Both the position numbers and the translations under genes were made by a program. Below the pieces are notes generated by a model that saw nothing but the letters and a program-made list of their open reading frames with translations, was not told the DNA's origin and did no database searches. 64,000 bases of DNA from Clostridium pasteurianum BC1 (GTDB taxonomy: Bacteria > Bacillota > Clostridia > Clostridiales > Clostridiaceae): NCBI RefSeq assembly GCF_000389635.1, contig NC_021182.1:3761925-3825924 (forward strand), read 5' to 3'. Below are positions 7,689 through 15,721 of this stretch, piece after piece (position 1 is the first letter of the stretch; each line of letters begins with the position of its first letter).

Positions 7689-9023
7689 TTACTCAGCACT
7701 CAATGCCGCCATAGTTATATAGTTATAAGGTTGGTTGAAATGAGGTAAGAAGAATATATCCAAAAGTTTCAACTTATCAATAGTAACTCCTTCTTCAATA
7801 GCCAAGGAAAACATATGAATACCCATAGAAATATCATAATATGAAGCCATCTCTGCACCTAATACTCTACGAGATTCCTTATCATAGATAATGCGAATTT
7901 TTACCTTTGCATTTTCTTCTTTAATAAAAGCTGGTTTTTGTAAATCCTCATATTGTGTATAAACTGGATCAAATCCTGCTTTTTTAGCAGCTTTTAAATT
8001 CAGACCTGTAGACACCATCTTATATCCAAATATACATATTCCATTTGAACCCTGTACACCTGCAGACTCAACAGGTGTACCACAAGCATTGTGTCCGGCT
8101 ACCACACCGCTGCGTACTGCATTAGTTGCCAAGGCAATATAATTGCTTTGTTTCATCACATTACTATAAACAGTAGCACAATCGCCAATAGCATATACAT
8201 CCTGAATGTTTGTCTCTTGCTTAAGATTTACTTTATAAGCTCCATTTGCAATAGTATCAATTTTATCTTTACCAATATAGCTATTTGGATAAAAGCCAAT
8301 ACAAATAATTACCAAATCCACGTCATACTCACCTTTATCAGTAACAATACCTGTTACTTTGGTATCACCTTTGATTTCCTTAACCATCTCATTGTAATGT
8401 AATTCTACTCCATTGTTTTTTAGAATTTCATCCATATCATGACTGAACCATTCATCATAATAACTTGAAAGGCTAGTATCTGCTACATCAAATAATAGAG
8501 GATTTTTATTACGACGTTTAATTGCTTCTGCAATTTCAACACCAATATACCCTGCTCCTACAACTGCCACATTTCGAATTGAATCCTCTTGAAGCAATTT
8601 ATCAATTTTTTGACCATCCTGAAATAACTTTACATTTTCTACATTTTCTAAATCAACCCCAGGAATTTTAGGAATGATAGGAAGTGAACCCGTTGCTAAA
8701 ATCAATTTATCATAGCTTTCAACTATTTCTGTACCATTTTTATCTACAGCATAAACTTTTTTCTCTTGGAAATCCACATTTTTTACTTCTGCTTCCATAT
8801 GTACCAAAGCTTTTTTAGAAGCAAATATTTCTGGGGAACAATAAAACAAGCCAGCAGTATCATCTATCTGCTTTCCAACATACAAAGCAGTACCACATCC
8901 CAAATAACTAATATTACTATTTCTATCAAAAATCACCAATTCATTTCCAGGATAGTTATCTAAAATAGTATTAGCTGCAGCAGTTCCCGCATGATTTGCA
9001 CCCACCAAGATAATTTTACTCAT
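7689..9023 (-). CDS. nox: NADH oxidase / CoA-disulfide reductase family flavoprotein
   Basis: A 444-residue member of the pyridine nucleotide-disulfide oxidoreductase class with a single active-site cysteine. The FAD site is VGANHAGTAAANTIL at the N-terminus, the redox Cys is in SYLGCGTAL (about residue 42, as in water-forming NADH oxidases), and the NAD site is VVGAGYIGVEIAEA (about 155-170). The second FAD motif is VYAIGDCATV. The role is probably four-electron reduction of O2 with NADH, or reduction of CoA disulfide. I place the start at ATG 9023, 8 bases after GAGGAG; an upstream GTG is too close to that site. The 20 bases before the start are identical to those before the SDR gene at 11895. 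Confidence 0.9.
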   Translation of the reverse strand: MSKIILVGANHAGTAAANTILDNYPGNELVIFDRNSNISYLGCGTALYVGKQIDDTAGLFYCSPEIFASKKALVHMEAEVKNVDFQEKKVYAVDKNGTEIVESYDKLILATGSLPIIPKIPGVDLENVENVKLFQDGQKIDKLLQEDSIRNVAVVGAGYIGVEIAEAIKRRNKNPLLFDVADTSLSSYYDEWFSHDMDEILKNNGVELHYNEMVKEIKGDTKVTGIVTDKGEYDVDLVIICIGFYPNSYIGKDKIDTIANGAYKVNLKQETNIQDVYAIGDCATVYSNVMKQSNYIALATNAVRSGVVAGHNACGTPVESAGVQGSNGICIFGYKMVSTGLNLKAAKKAGFDPVYTQYEDLQKPAFIKEENAKVKIRIIYDKESRRVLGAEMASYYDISMGIHMFSLAIEEGVTIDKLKLLDIFFLPHFNQPYNYITMAALSAE

Positions 9024-9026
9024 TTC

Positions 9027-9046
9027 AATCACTCCTCGTATAATAA
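9027..9046 (-). repeat. 20-bp leader identical to that of the SDR gene
   Basis: AATCACTCCTCGTATAATAA (plus-strand view) covers the ribosome binding site of nox and occurs again exactly at 11899-11918 before the SDR gene. Either copy could derive from the other by recombination. Confidence 0.7.
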
Positions 9047-9147
9047 TATAAATATTAATTATTATATAATAATAATTATAATTTCCATATTAATAAGATA
9101 CCACAAAATATACTATTTAATCAACCCCAAAAATAATTTTTATTAAA

Positions 9148-9284
9148 CATCACTTGCAAAAATATTCTTTCCACAACTGCTTTTTTTATTCGGAAATCCT
9201 TTTTTACAAGTCTTCTGGCCTACTGATAGCACATTTATATAACTTGGGGTAATGGGAGCATCTGTGTAACCAGTGGCAAAGTAG
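9148..9284 (-). pseudogene. Unidentified C-terminal remnant with cysteines
   Basis: A minus-strand frame without start reads YFATGYTDAPITPSYINVLS, then GQKTCKKGFPNKKSSCGKN and ends IFASDV. Its first part is similar to the frame at 2838-2917. No known family recognised. Confidence 0.35.
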
Positions 9285-9327
9285 AAAATCAACTCTAATT
9301 TATGTTTTATTAGAGTTGGTTTTCTAC
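9281..9327. terminator. Long hairpin, probable terminator
   Basis: GTAGAAAATCAACTCTAAT pairs with ATTAGAGTTGGTTTTCTAC across a short loop, a near-perfect 19-base-pair stem with internal T and A runs. Confidence 0.6.
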
Positions 9328-9333
9328 TTGAAA

Positions 9334-9449
9334 TTATTCTATTGGTATTCTTACATCCATATCTAAATCAAAATTTCCATATGGATTCACATGATTATAT
9401 ATTAATGGAGTTAAAGCTCTAAAATCTTCCTCATAATCTTCTGATAAAA
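9334..9449 (-). pseudogene. C-terminal remnant resembling a Tn3-family transposase
   Basis: About 38 codons read [20 protein letters not shown] then [17 protein letters not shown] and a stop. The pattern ALTPL-(Y/W)-H(V/I)NPYG-F-LDM is one I associate with the C-terminus of Tn3-family transposases. There is no start and no other transposon part nearby, so this is a scar at best. Confidence 0.4.
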
Positions 9450-9590
9450 TTATTTTGCAGTTTTATGGACAATAACTGCTATAATTTGAGTTGCTATTCC
9501 AAAAATACAAACTCCATACCATCCAAAGTGTGCGTAACTATAAGATCCTATAAATATTTTTTCATCTCCATATCAACTACAATATATCAA
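9450..9590 (-). pseudogene. C-terminal remnant of a membrane transporter
   Basis: The frame ends GSYSYAHFGWYGVCIFGIAT then [12 protein letters not shown] and a stop, the last transmembrane helix of an MFS-like protein. It lies directly after the intact DHA2 transporter gene (stop at 9599) and abuts the transposase-like remnant, so it is probably the tail of a lost pump. Confidence 0.5.
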
Positions 9591-9598
9591 ATATTGGT

Positions 9599-11026
9599 TC
9601 ACTCTACTTTCACTTTGGGGCTATTAATGGTGAGACTCATAATAATTCCAATAACAGCTATACAACTACAAAGTAGAAAAGTATCATCATAGGAAAATAT
9701 AACTGCATTCAGCTTATTTGCAGTATTGGCCAGGCGATAGGTTGTTCTTGAAGTTAAAAAGCCTGTCATTATTACTATAGCAAAAGATAAAATAATCTGC
9801 TGAAAAGCTCCTGTAAGTGGAGTTACTCTATTTATTAGATTTTCAGGTGCAGCGTTAAGAACATGAGTATTAAGCGACATTACAGTAAGTCCACCAGCTA
9901 CTCCAATCACTACAAGGCATAATACAATATAGGTTACACTTGTATCGTTAGTTACTCTAGAAAGCATAAACAATACTACAGTTGCAATTGTTGTTCCAAT
10001 AAATGCTAAGGGCTTTGCTCCTACCTTATCAAATAACCTTCCACTTATAGGCATCATGATACACATTGCAAGAGCCTGTGGTAAAAGCATAAATCCTGTT
10101 TGAAGCGAACTATAGCCCTTAACGTACTGTAAAAATAAAGGGGCTAGTATGAGTATGGAAAAAAGCACAATTTGAAAAGTCCATAATACAATTATTCCAC
10201 GAGTAAACTGAGAAGAACCAAATACCTTAAGTTCAATTAAAGGTTGTTTTTGACGTAACTCCACAAAGATGAAAGTAACCAATGAAATACTACCTATAGT
10301 CAATGCGGCAATAGTATTTATAGAAGTCCAACTTTTAGCTCCCTCATTGACGCCATAAACTAACATTGCAAAAGCAATAGGTGCCAGTAACATTCCCCAA
10401 ATATCAAAGGAAGGTACAGTTTTTTTCTTAAAATCAGGCAAGTATCTAATATTTACCAAAATAGCTATAATGCCAATTGGTATATTAATACGAAAAATCC
10501 ACTGCCAAGAAGCATACTGCAAAATATAACCAGAAACAACAGGACCAATAGCAGGTGCAAGTAATAAAGGCATCCCTAGCAACCCCATTAAAGAACCTAA
10601 TTTTTCTTTTGGCGCTATACGATAAATAGTTGCCAAACCTATGGGTATGACCATACCGCCTCCAATACCTTGAATAATTCTAAATATAATTAACTGCTCT
10701 GGAGAAGTAGCTAAAGAGCATAGAAATGAACCTATAGTAAATAGCCCAATAACGAGAATGAAAATTGACTTTGCACCAAAGCGATCGGTGACCCAACCTA
10801 CTAAAGGGATAATAGCAGCAAGGGCGAGTGCATAACCGGTTATAGTCCATTGCATAGTTGATAAATTACTCCCAAAATATTTAACCATTCCCGGCATAGC
10901 CACATTCAAAACTGAACCATCAAGACTAACCATAAACATGCCTAAAATAATAGCTAGCAGTGGACCTGCTAAAGATTTTGCAGCAACATCTTCATTTGTT
11001 TTTTTAGTTATTCTTTCGTTCTCCAT
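9599..11026 (-). CDS. MFS drug exporter, DHA2 (EmrB/QacA) type
   Basis: A 475-residue integral membrane protein with 14 predicted helices, the usual size for DHA2 proton antiporters. Motif A reads GWVTDRFGAKSIF and the antiporter motif C reads GLLGMPLLLAPAIGPVVSGY. The motif VLNVAMPGM in helix 1 (LDGSVLNVA) is the DHA2 signature around the first conserved Asp. It would export lipophilic or cationic compounds. ATG at 11026 follows AGGATGG. It is 41 bases downstream of the SDR gene and probably in one transcript with it. The TetR gene beyond the IS110 element is the likely regulator. Confidence 0.88.
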   Translation of the reverse strand: MENERITKKTNEDVAAKSLAGPLLAIILGMFMVSLDGSVLNVAMPGMVKYFGSNLSTMQWTITGYALALAAIIPLVGWVTDRFGAKSIFILVIGLFTIGSFLCSLATSPEQLIIFRIIQGIGGGMVIPIGLATIYRIAPKEKLGSLMGLLGMPLLLAPAIGPVVSGYILQYASWQWIFRINIPIGIIAILVNIRYLPDFKKKTVPSFDIWGMLLAPIAFAMLVYGVNEGAKSWTSINTIAALTIGSISLVTFIFVELRQKQPLIELKVFGSSQFTRGIIVLWTFQIVLFSILILAPLFLQYVKGYSSLQTGFMLLPQALAMCIMMPISGRLFDKVGAKPLAFIGTTIATVVLFMLSRVTNDTSVTYIVLCLVVIGVAGGLTVMSLNTHVLNAAPENLINRVTPLTGAFQQIILSFAIVIMTGFLTSRTTYRLANTANKLNAVIFSYDDTFLLCSCIAVIGIIMSLTINSPKVKVE

Positions 11027-11067
11027 TTTAATAACACCATCCTATATCTATAATTAATAGTTACTTC

Positions 11068-11895
11068 TTAGAAAGAAAAATCTTTCCCTAAATACACTTT
11101 TGGCGCACATAGGTACATTTCACGCATAACAACATTTTTAGGCTGTGCTAATGCATACATTACGGCATTTGCGATATCCTCTGGACTTAAAAAAATCTGT
11201 CCCATAGCTGCATGGATACGCTTAAGTAGTTCATCTGAAAGGTGCTCGCCCTTCTTGATTTCCACATTCATACCAAGCTTTGTAGCTAGCCCTTGTATTA
11301 TAGCGGGGTCAGCGCTCCTACCGAAATTAGTAGCCACTGCACCAGGCATGATGTTAGTTAGTCTTATTGGCTCATCAGCAAGTTCTTGTGTCAATGTTTC
11401 ACAAAGAGCATTTACCATATGTTTTGTCGAACCGTAAAAATCTTTACCAGGTTCTTTAGCGTTGCCCGAAGAAATGTTAATGATATGCCCCCCTTCATTG
11501 TCAGGATTCTCACGCATAACACGAATTGCTGCTTGTGAACCAACTAATAGTGCTAAAATGTTCACATCAATCATCTGACGCCAGCTTTCTGGATCAGTTT
11601 CAACTATCTTTCCGTGAATGTGTATACCAGCGTTATTAACCATTATGTCTAAATGCCCCGTTTGTTCTTTAGCTTGTTGAATAAAGTTTTGAAGTTTAGC
11701 TATATCCCTGATGTCAAAAGCACTGGCATCTACAGTTCCACCAAGGCTTTGAATTTCACTACGAACAAGGTCAAGCTTTTCCTGGCTCTGTCCAGTTATA
11801 TAGACATGTGTTCCCTCTTTAGCTAGACTTTTTGCAATGGCACGTCCAATACCGCTAGAAGCACCTGTAATCACTGCAGTTTTTTTATATTTCAT
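11068..11895 (-). CDS. Short-chain dehydrogenase/reductase
   Basis: A 275-residue NAD(P)-dependent oxidoreductase of the classical SDR family. The cofactor loop is TGASSGIGRA near the N-terminus, NNAG is present (MVNNAGIH), and the catalytic Ser-Tyr-Lys are in INISSGN and FYGSTKH. The C-terminal part from about residue 200 is longer than usual (ITNIMPGAVATNFGRSAD onward). ATG 11895 is 8 bases after GAGGAG. It is first in an operon with the DHA2 exporter. A dyad at 11921-11948 lies in its promoter region. Substrate unknown; the company of a pump and a TetR regulator suggests detoxification. Confidence 0.88.
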   Translation of the reverse strand: MKYKKTAVITGASSGIGRAIAKSLAKEGTHVYITGQSQEKLDLVRSEIQSLGGTVDASAFDIRDIAKLQNFIQQAKEQTGHLDIMVNNAGIHIHGKIVETDPESWRQMIDVNILALLVGSQAAIRVMRENPDNEGGHIINISSGNAKEPGKDFYGSTKHMVNALCETLTQELADEPIRLTNIMPGAVATNFGRSADPAIIQGLATKLGMNVEIKKGEHLSDELLKRIHAAMGQIFLSPEDIANAVMYALAQPKNVVMREMYLCAPKVYLGKDFSF

Positions 11896-11920
11896 ATAAA
11901 TCACTCCTCGTATAATAAGT

Positions 11921-11948
11921 TTATAGTCAGTTAAATAACTGTTATAGA
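11921..11948. promoter_or_regulatory. Dyad upstream of the SDR-pump operon, candidate TetR operator
   Basis: TATAGTCAGTTA-AA-TAACTGTTATA is a near-perfect inverted repeat (core CAGTTA/TAACTG at 11928-11941), 25-50 bases upstream of the SDR start. Its size fits a TetR-family operator, and a TetR gene lies on the other side of the IS110 element. Binding is inferred. Confidence 0.55.
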
Positions 11949-12181
11949 CTTATTTATTTTTTATATTTTGTATAGATTAAGAAAGCATCTCTATTTTTCT
12001 AATGGGGATTCTCCCAATTCAATATTGCTGATTCTTTAACTTTCAAATCTATACATTTTAACTTACTATTTATCAAAGGATTTCCTAATGCTAAAATAGT
12101 CCTTATGGAACTTTAGCAAAGGTTACTGCATTATCTCTCCTGCAAAACTTATTGTTATTGCCTAGAAAGCTTGCAGCCTGA

Positions 12182-12345
12182 CCAAAGTATCATATTCTGC
12201 TTACACAAATGTTGCATATCCTTTCGTAGCCACCAGCAAGGTTTTTCGTCTGGATAAATGCTAATTACGCGAGGTTGCAGTCAGTACTTTGGATTAGGAT
12301 AATTCCTTTCTAATTTCCTCATTATTTTTGAAAGGTGGTGATTTC
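12182..12345 (+). ncRNA. Candidate bridge RNA region of the IS110 element
   Basis: IS110 elements of the IS621 type express a bridge RNA from the non-coding end before the transposase. Here this region is structured: CCAAAGTA (12182-12189) pairs with TACTTTGG (12285-12292), closing a domain of about 110 bases. Within it GAGGTTGCA (12271-12279) is the exact complement of TGCAACCTC at the presumed right end (13803-13811), as expected of a donor-binding guide. I did not find a target guide with certainty. Confidence 0.45.
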
Positions 12346-13623
12346 ATGAAGAAATTAGATTACTTATCAACTCTATTTGTTGGTATCGATATTGGTGCGA
12401 GACAAAATGTTGTCTCTGCTATTAATTTTGATCAAGAATTCTTGATTAAAATGGAGCCTGTTCCTAATACACAATTTGGTGCAGAACAATTAGAATCCAT
12501 GCTTGTTAAAGTGTTAGAAAAGAACACTTTTAAAACTGTAATAATCGGCTTAGAATCTACTTCCTTTTACGGAGTACATATTGCCAATTTTTTATCTTCA
12601 AGTGAAAGACTTATGCCTTACAAGCCTTATGTTTACTGCTTAAACCCTAAGGAAGTTGCTAACTACAAAGATTCCTTCAATTCTCTTGATAAAAATGACA
12701 GCATTGACTCTTTTGTTATTGCTGATTTTGCAAGAGTTGGCAGAATTCATACTGAACCCTGGCGGGGTTCTCAATATCTTGCTCTGCAAAGACTTACAAG
12801 ACACAGGCTTCATATTGTTGAATGCTTAACCAGAGAAAAGACTTACATGTTATCCAATGTATTTCTCAAGTTTAGTGAATTTGCTTTGTTACAGGGTGAT
12901 GATCATCCTTTTTCTGATAAATATGGTGCTACTGCGTCATCTATATTGACAGATTTTCTTTCTTCTGAAGATATTGCAAATACTTCAATTGAAGATCTTG
13001 TTGACTTCGTCAATAAAAAAAGTCGCAAGCGGATTTCCAATCCACAGATGACTGCTGAAATTCTGCAGCAGGCTGCACGTAATTCATACCGCCTTGATAA
13101 ATGTTTGTATGAGCCTTTAACAACCTCAATTGCCTGCTCTTTTAATTGTATTCAGGCTTTTGAGAAAGAACTTAAAGCTATTAACAAGGCTATTGAAAAA
13201 GCAGTTATGGGAATGAACCCCGTTGAATACCAAATTTTAATGTCAATACCTGGGTTCGGCCCTGTTTACTCTAGTGGCATTCTTTCAGAATTAGGTAGTG
13301 TTCATGCTTTCCCTAATAACAATGCCATTGCTAAATACGCTGGCATCGTATGGAAGGAAAATCAATCTGGTGGTTTTAAGGCTGAAAACACACCAATGAA
13401 CAAAGCAGGCAACCGTTATTTGCGCTATTATCTGATAGAAGCTGCTGGAAGTATCGTAAGATATATTCCTGAATATCAAGAATTCTATCAGAAGAAATTT
13501 GCTGAAGTAACTACACATCAGCATAAACGAGCACTCGCACTAACATCTCGTAAATTGATTCGTTTGATTTTTGGATTGCTGGCTAAAAATCAACTCTACT
13601 CTTCAAATAGGGTAGATAAATAA
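12346..13623 (+). CDS. IS110-family transposase (DEDD recombinase)
   Basis: A 425-residue recombinase with the N-terminal DEDD (RuvC-like) domain (FVGIDIGARQNVVSAI near the start, GLESTSFYG, later DSIDSFVIADFAR) and the C-terminal Transposase_20 domain with SIPGFGPVYSSGILSELG, the region carrying the catalytic serine, followed by AKYAGIVWKENQSGGFK and NKAGNRYLRYYL. It catalyses cut-and-paste transposition through a circular intermediate. ATG 12346 follows AGGTGGTGA; an upstream TTG (12328) would overlap that site. The frame is intact, so the element may be active. Confidence 0.92.
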   Translation: MKKLDYLSTLFVGIDIGARQNVVSAINFDQEFLIKMEPVPNTQFGAEQLESMLVKVLEKNTFKTVIIGLESTSFYGVHIANFLSSSERLMPYKPYVYCLNPKEVANYKDSFNSLDKNDSIDSFVIADFARVGRIHTEPWRGSQYLALQRLTRHRLHIVECLTREKTYMLSNVFLKFSEFALLQGDDHPFSDKYGATASSILTDFLSSEDIANTSIEDLVDFVNKKSRKRISNPQMTAEILQQAARNSYRLDKCLYEPLTTSIACSFNCIQAFEKELKAINKAIEKAVMGMNPVEYQILMSIPGFGPVYSSGILSELGSVHAFPNNNAIAKYAGIVWKENQSGGFKAENTPMNKAGNRYLRYYLIEAAGSIVRYIPEYQEFYQKKFAEVTTHQHKRALALTSRKLIRLIFGLLAKNQLYSSNRVDK

Positions 13624-13929
13624 ATAGTTTTGCGAACATACGTTCTAAGTTTGACGTATGCTTGTTAAGGTTACCCATTTTTTTCAAAATCATTTCTTTT
13701 TCTTTTCATTTTGTTCTTGACATATTACCAAATTGCTTCTAATTAGTTTCCCCAAGGTTTTCTTTACTTATTTTGTTTTTTCTTGTGCATGATTAAGTAA
13801 TTTGCAACCTCAACTTAGTTTTTATGATACCGCACTCTAGTTTTTTTGTCAATATGTTTTAATTTAATTTGACGATTGCTTAAAAAATATGATATTCTAT
13901 AGTAAATTAAGTGTATAGGAGGTTTTTTT

Positions 13930-14559
13930 TTGGCTGAAATAAAAACAAGACAACGAATCATTGAGGCAGTACTACCATTATTTCGTGAAAAAGGCTTTGA
14001 TGCCGTAACAATACAAGATATATGTAGCGCTGCGGACATAAATAAGCACACATTTTATTACCACTTTAAATCTAAAGATGAATTGTTAGAAGAGTATTAT
14101 AATTTTCAAAGTGAAATCACTCCTGAAATTTTTGCGCGTATCATGAGCGCGAAAAATTATGTTGAGCAGGTGTGGATAGTGTTTGAGCGTCTAATCGAAT
14201 TTGCAACTACCTCAGGACCGGATATTGTTAGGCAGCTTTCAATAAAAGATATATCTGAAAAATTTGGTGCTTTTAAGAAAGATAAAATAAAAATATTATA
14301 TAACTCTATTGCGCCCATGATACAAAAGGGTAAGGATTCAGGTGAATTTAGAACCAATATGGAAAATGAATTGGTATTTATTTTGTTTTTACAAACTTTC
14401 CACGGTACTTCTAATTGGAATATAAGAGAGAAGGAGTTTGATTTTGAAAAAATGATGCGAATAATTTATGAATCTTTGTTTGACGTTGCTCCTGAGTTTC
14501 GTATAACTACTAATGTAGAGTATAATGAGGCTTGGTCAATAATTAGAGAGGCATTTTAA
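13930..14559 (+). CDS. TetR/AcrR-family transcriptional regulator
   Basis: A 209-residue repressor. The N-terminal helix-turn-helix (RIIEAVLPLFREKGFDAVTI then QDICSAADINKHTFYYHFKS) is a clear TetR_N domain; the rest is the helical ligand-binding part, which is not assignable. The start is TTG 13930, 9 bases after AGGAGG; no ATG is available. A promoter-like TTGACG...TATTCT lies at about 13870-13905. It faces away from the SDR-pump operon, and before the IS110 insertion the two were probably divergent neighbours, with TetR controlling the pump. Confidence 0.88.
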   Translation: MAEIKTRQRIIEAVLPLFREKGFDAVTIQDICSAADINKHTFYYHFKSKDELLEEYYNFQSEITPEIFARIMSAKNYVEQVWIVFERLIEFATTSGPDIVRQLSIKDISEKFGAFKKDKIKILYNSIAPMIQKGKDSGEFRTNMENELVFILFLQTFHGTSNWNIREKEFDFEKMMRIIYESLFDVAPEFRITTNVEYNEAWSIIREAF

Positions 14560-14683
14560 CTTTTTTTCCTAAACAGAAATCATTACATTCTTAAAAAAGG
14601 CATAAAAAAACAGATGTATTTTCAGCGAAAGTACATCCTAATTCACATGGAAAAGTTGGTTGAAAATGAATTTCTTTTCTGAT

Positions 14684-14726
14684 AACAGCTAGGTATCCAA
14701 AATATTCTCAATAAACCTAGCTGTTT
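14684..14726. terminator. Bidirectional terminator
   Basis: AACAGCTAGGT/ACCTAGCTGTT hairpin between the convergent TetR and acetyltransferase genes. Confidence 0.75.
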
Positions 14727-14746
14727 AGTACAATGTTTAATTGCTA

Positions 14747-15355
14747 TTAATAATCTTGAACATCAAATTCTCTATCCTTAAAATAGTATTTTCTATCATC
14801 ATCTGTTATTTTTCGTATCACCTTACATGGATTTCCCACTGCAACCACATTATCTGGTATATTTTTTGTTACAACGCTTCCAGAACCTATTACAACATTA
14901 TTTCCTATCTTAATATCAGGATTTATTACAACACTTCCACCTATCCAAACATTATTGCCGATGGTTACTGCAAGACCATACTCATAATCAGAATTTCTTG
15001 ATTGTGGGTGAATTGGATGTCCTGCTGTATAAATTGCTACATTGGGAGCAAACATAACGTTTTCACCGATTATTACCTTACCCACATCTAATATTGTACA
15101 ATTATAATTTGCATAAAAATTATTTCCGACTTCTATGTTTTTACCATAATCGCAATGAAATGGTTGTTCTATAAAAATACTATCGCCTGTTTTCCCTAAT
15201 ATATCTTTGATCATTTGAGACATTTTTTTATCTTCATCAGGGCGAAGTAAATTATAATCATATATTTTTAATTTATTTTGTATTCTCTCTTCGCTAAGTC
15301 CGTCCAGCCAAGCTTTATATGGTAATCCAGCCAGCATTCTTTCTTTTTGATTCAT
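14747..15355 (-). CDS. Maltose/galactoside O-acetyltransferase family protein
   Basis: A 202-residue acetyl-CoA-dependent sugar acetyltransferase. The N-terminal maltose acetyltransferase helix region (MNQKERMLAGLPYKAWLDG) is followed by left-handed beta-helix hexapeptide repeats (VGNNFYANYNCTILDVGKV; IGNNVWIGGSVVINPDIKIG). The catalytic His is in YTAGHPIHPQ. It probably acetylates glucose, maltose or other sugars in the cytoplasm as detoxification. AAGGAG precedes ATG 15355. It is a separate unit from the downstream GH13 gene, divided from it by repeat copy B. Confidence 0.9.
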   Translation of the reverse strand: MNQKERMLAGLPYKAWLDGLSEERIQNKLKIYDYNLLRPDEDKKMSQMIKDILGKTGDSIFIEQPFHCDYGKNIEVGNNFYANYNCTILDVGKVIIGENVMFAPNVAIYTAGHPIHPQSRNSDYEYGLAVTIGNNVWIGGSVVINPDIKIGNNVVIGSGSVVTKNIPDNVVAVGNPCKVIRKITDDDRKYYFKDREFDVQDY

Positions 15356-15462
15356 TCTTAATTTCTCCTTTCCTTTCTCTCTATTTTTATAATTATTTTT
15401 ATTTCCATATTACATGATACTAAACAAATCTACTCTATGGTATTCACGAAAAACTGTAACCG

Positions 15463-15657
15463 TATAAACAGAGTTCTTTGTTTCAGGTGGAGTTTTTTTC
15501 TCCAGCTGAAACTTACTAACAGAGTTCTTAGTATCGGTATTTTCGATACTTAGAAATCGTTGTCCTTTAGGGTAAATCGTTATCCAGGGACGTAGCAGCC
15601 GTTATCTCCCACTTTGATAGAAGTTGGAAGTATTACGGATGGTAGTCATCAGATAAA
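15463..15657 (+). repeat. Structured repeat family 1, copy B
   Basis: The longest copy: the 5' hairpin module occurs twice (about 15463-15515 with a GTTTCAG/CTGAAAC stem and about 15517-15560 with GTATCG/CGATAC), each opening with ACAGAGTTCT. The main stem has changed to GCAGCCGT pairing with ACGGATGGT, a compensated change relative to the other copies. Confidence 0.85.
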
Positions 15658-15721
15658 TCCTCGTACTGCCAATAGGATGAATATATATTTATCATAACTA
15701 ATCCAATAAACACGAGGTTAA

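Larger units (their letters stand above)
12178..13810 (+). mobile_element. IS110-family insertion sequence
   Basis: The element contains an IS110 transposase gene with a 5' leader of about 165 bases and a 3' tail of about 185 bases. I place the ends at a CT dinucleotide on each side (12178-12179 and 13809-13810), because the left outside sequence TTGCAGCCT resembles the right inside end TTGCAACCT, as expected for elements that choose targets resembling their own junction. IS110 elements make no terminal inverted repeats or target duplications, and none is seen. It splits the divergent pair SDR/pump and TetR. The exact ends are inference. Confidence 0.65.

Noticed and set aside
9334-9590. A complete Tn3-type transposon
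   Set aside because: Only a transposase-like tail of about 38 codons is seen; no terminal repeats, resolvase or target duplication.
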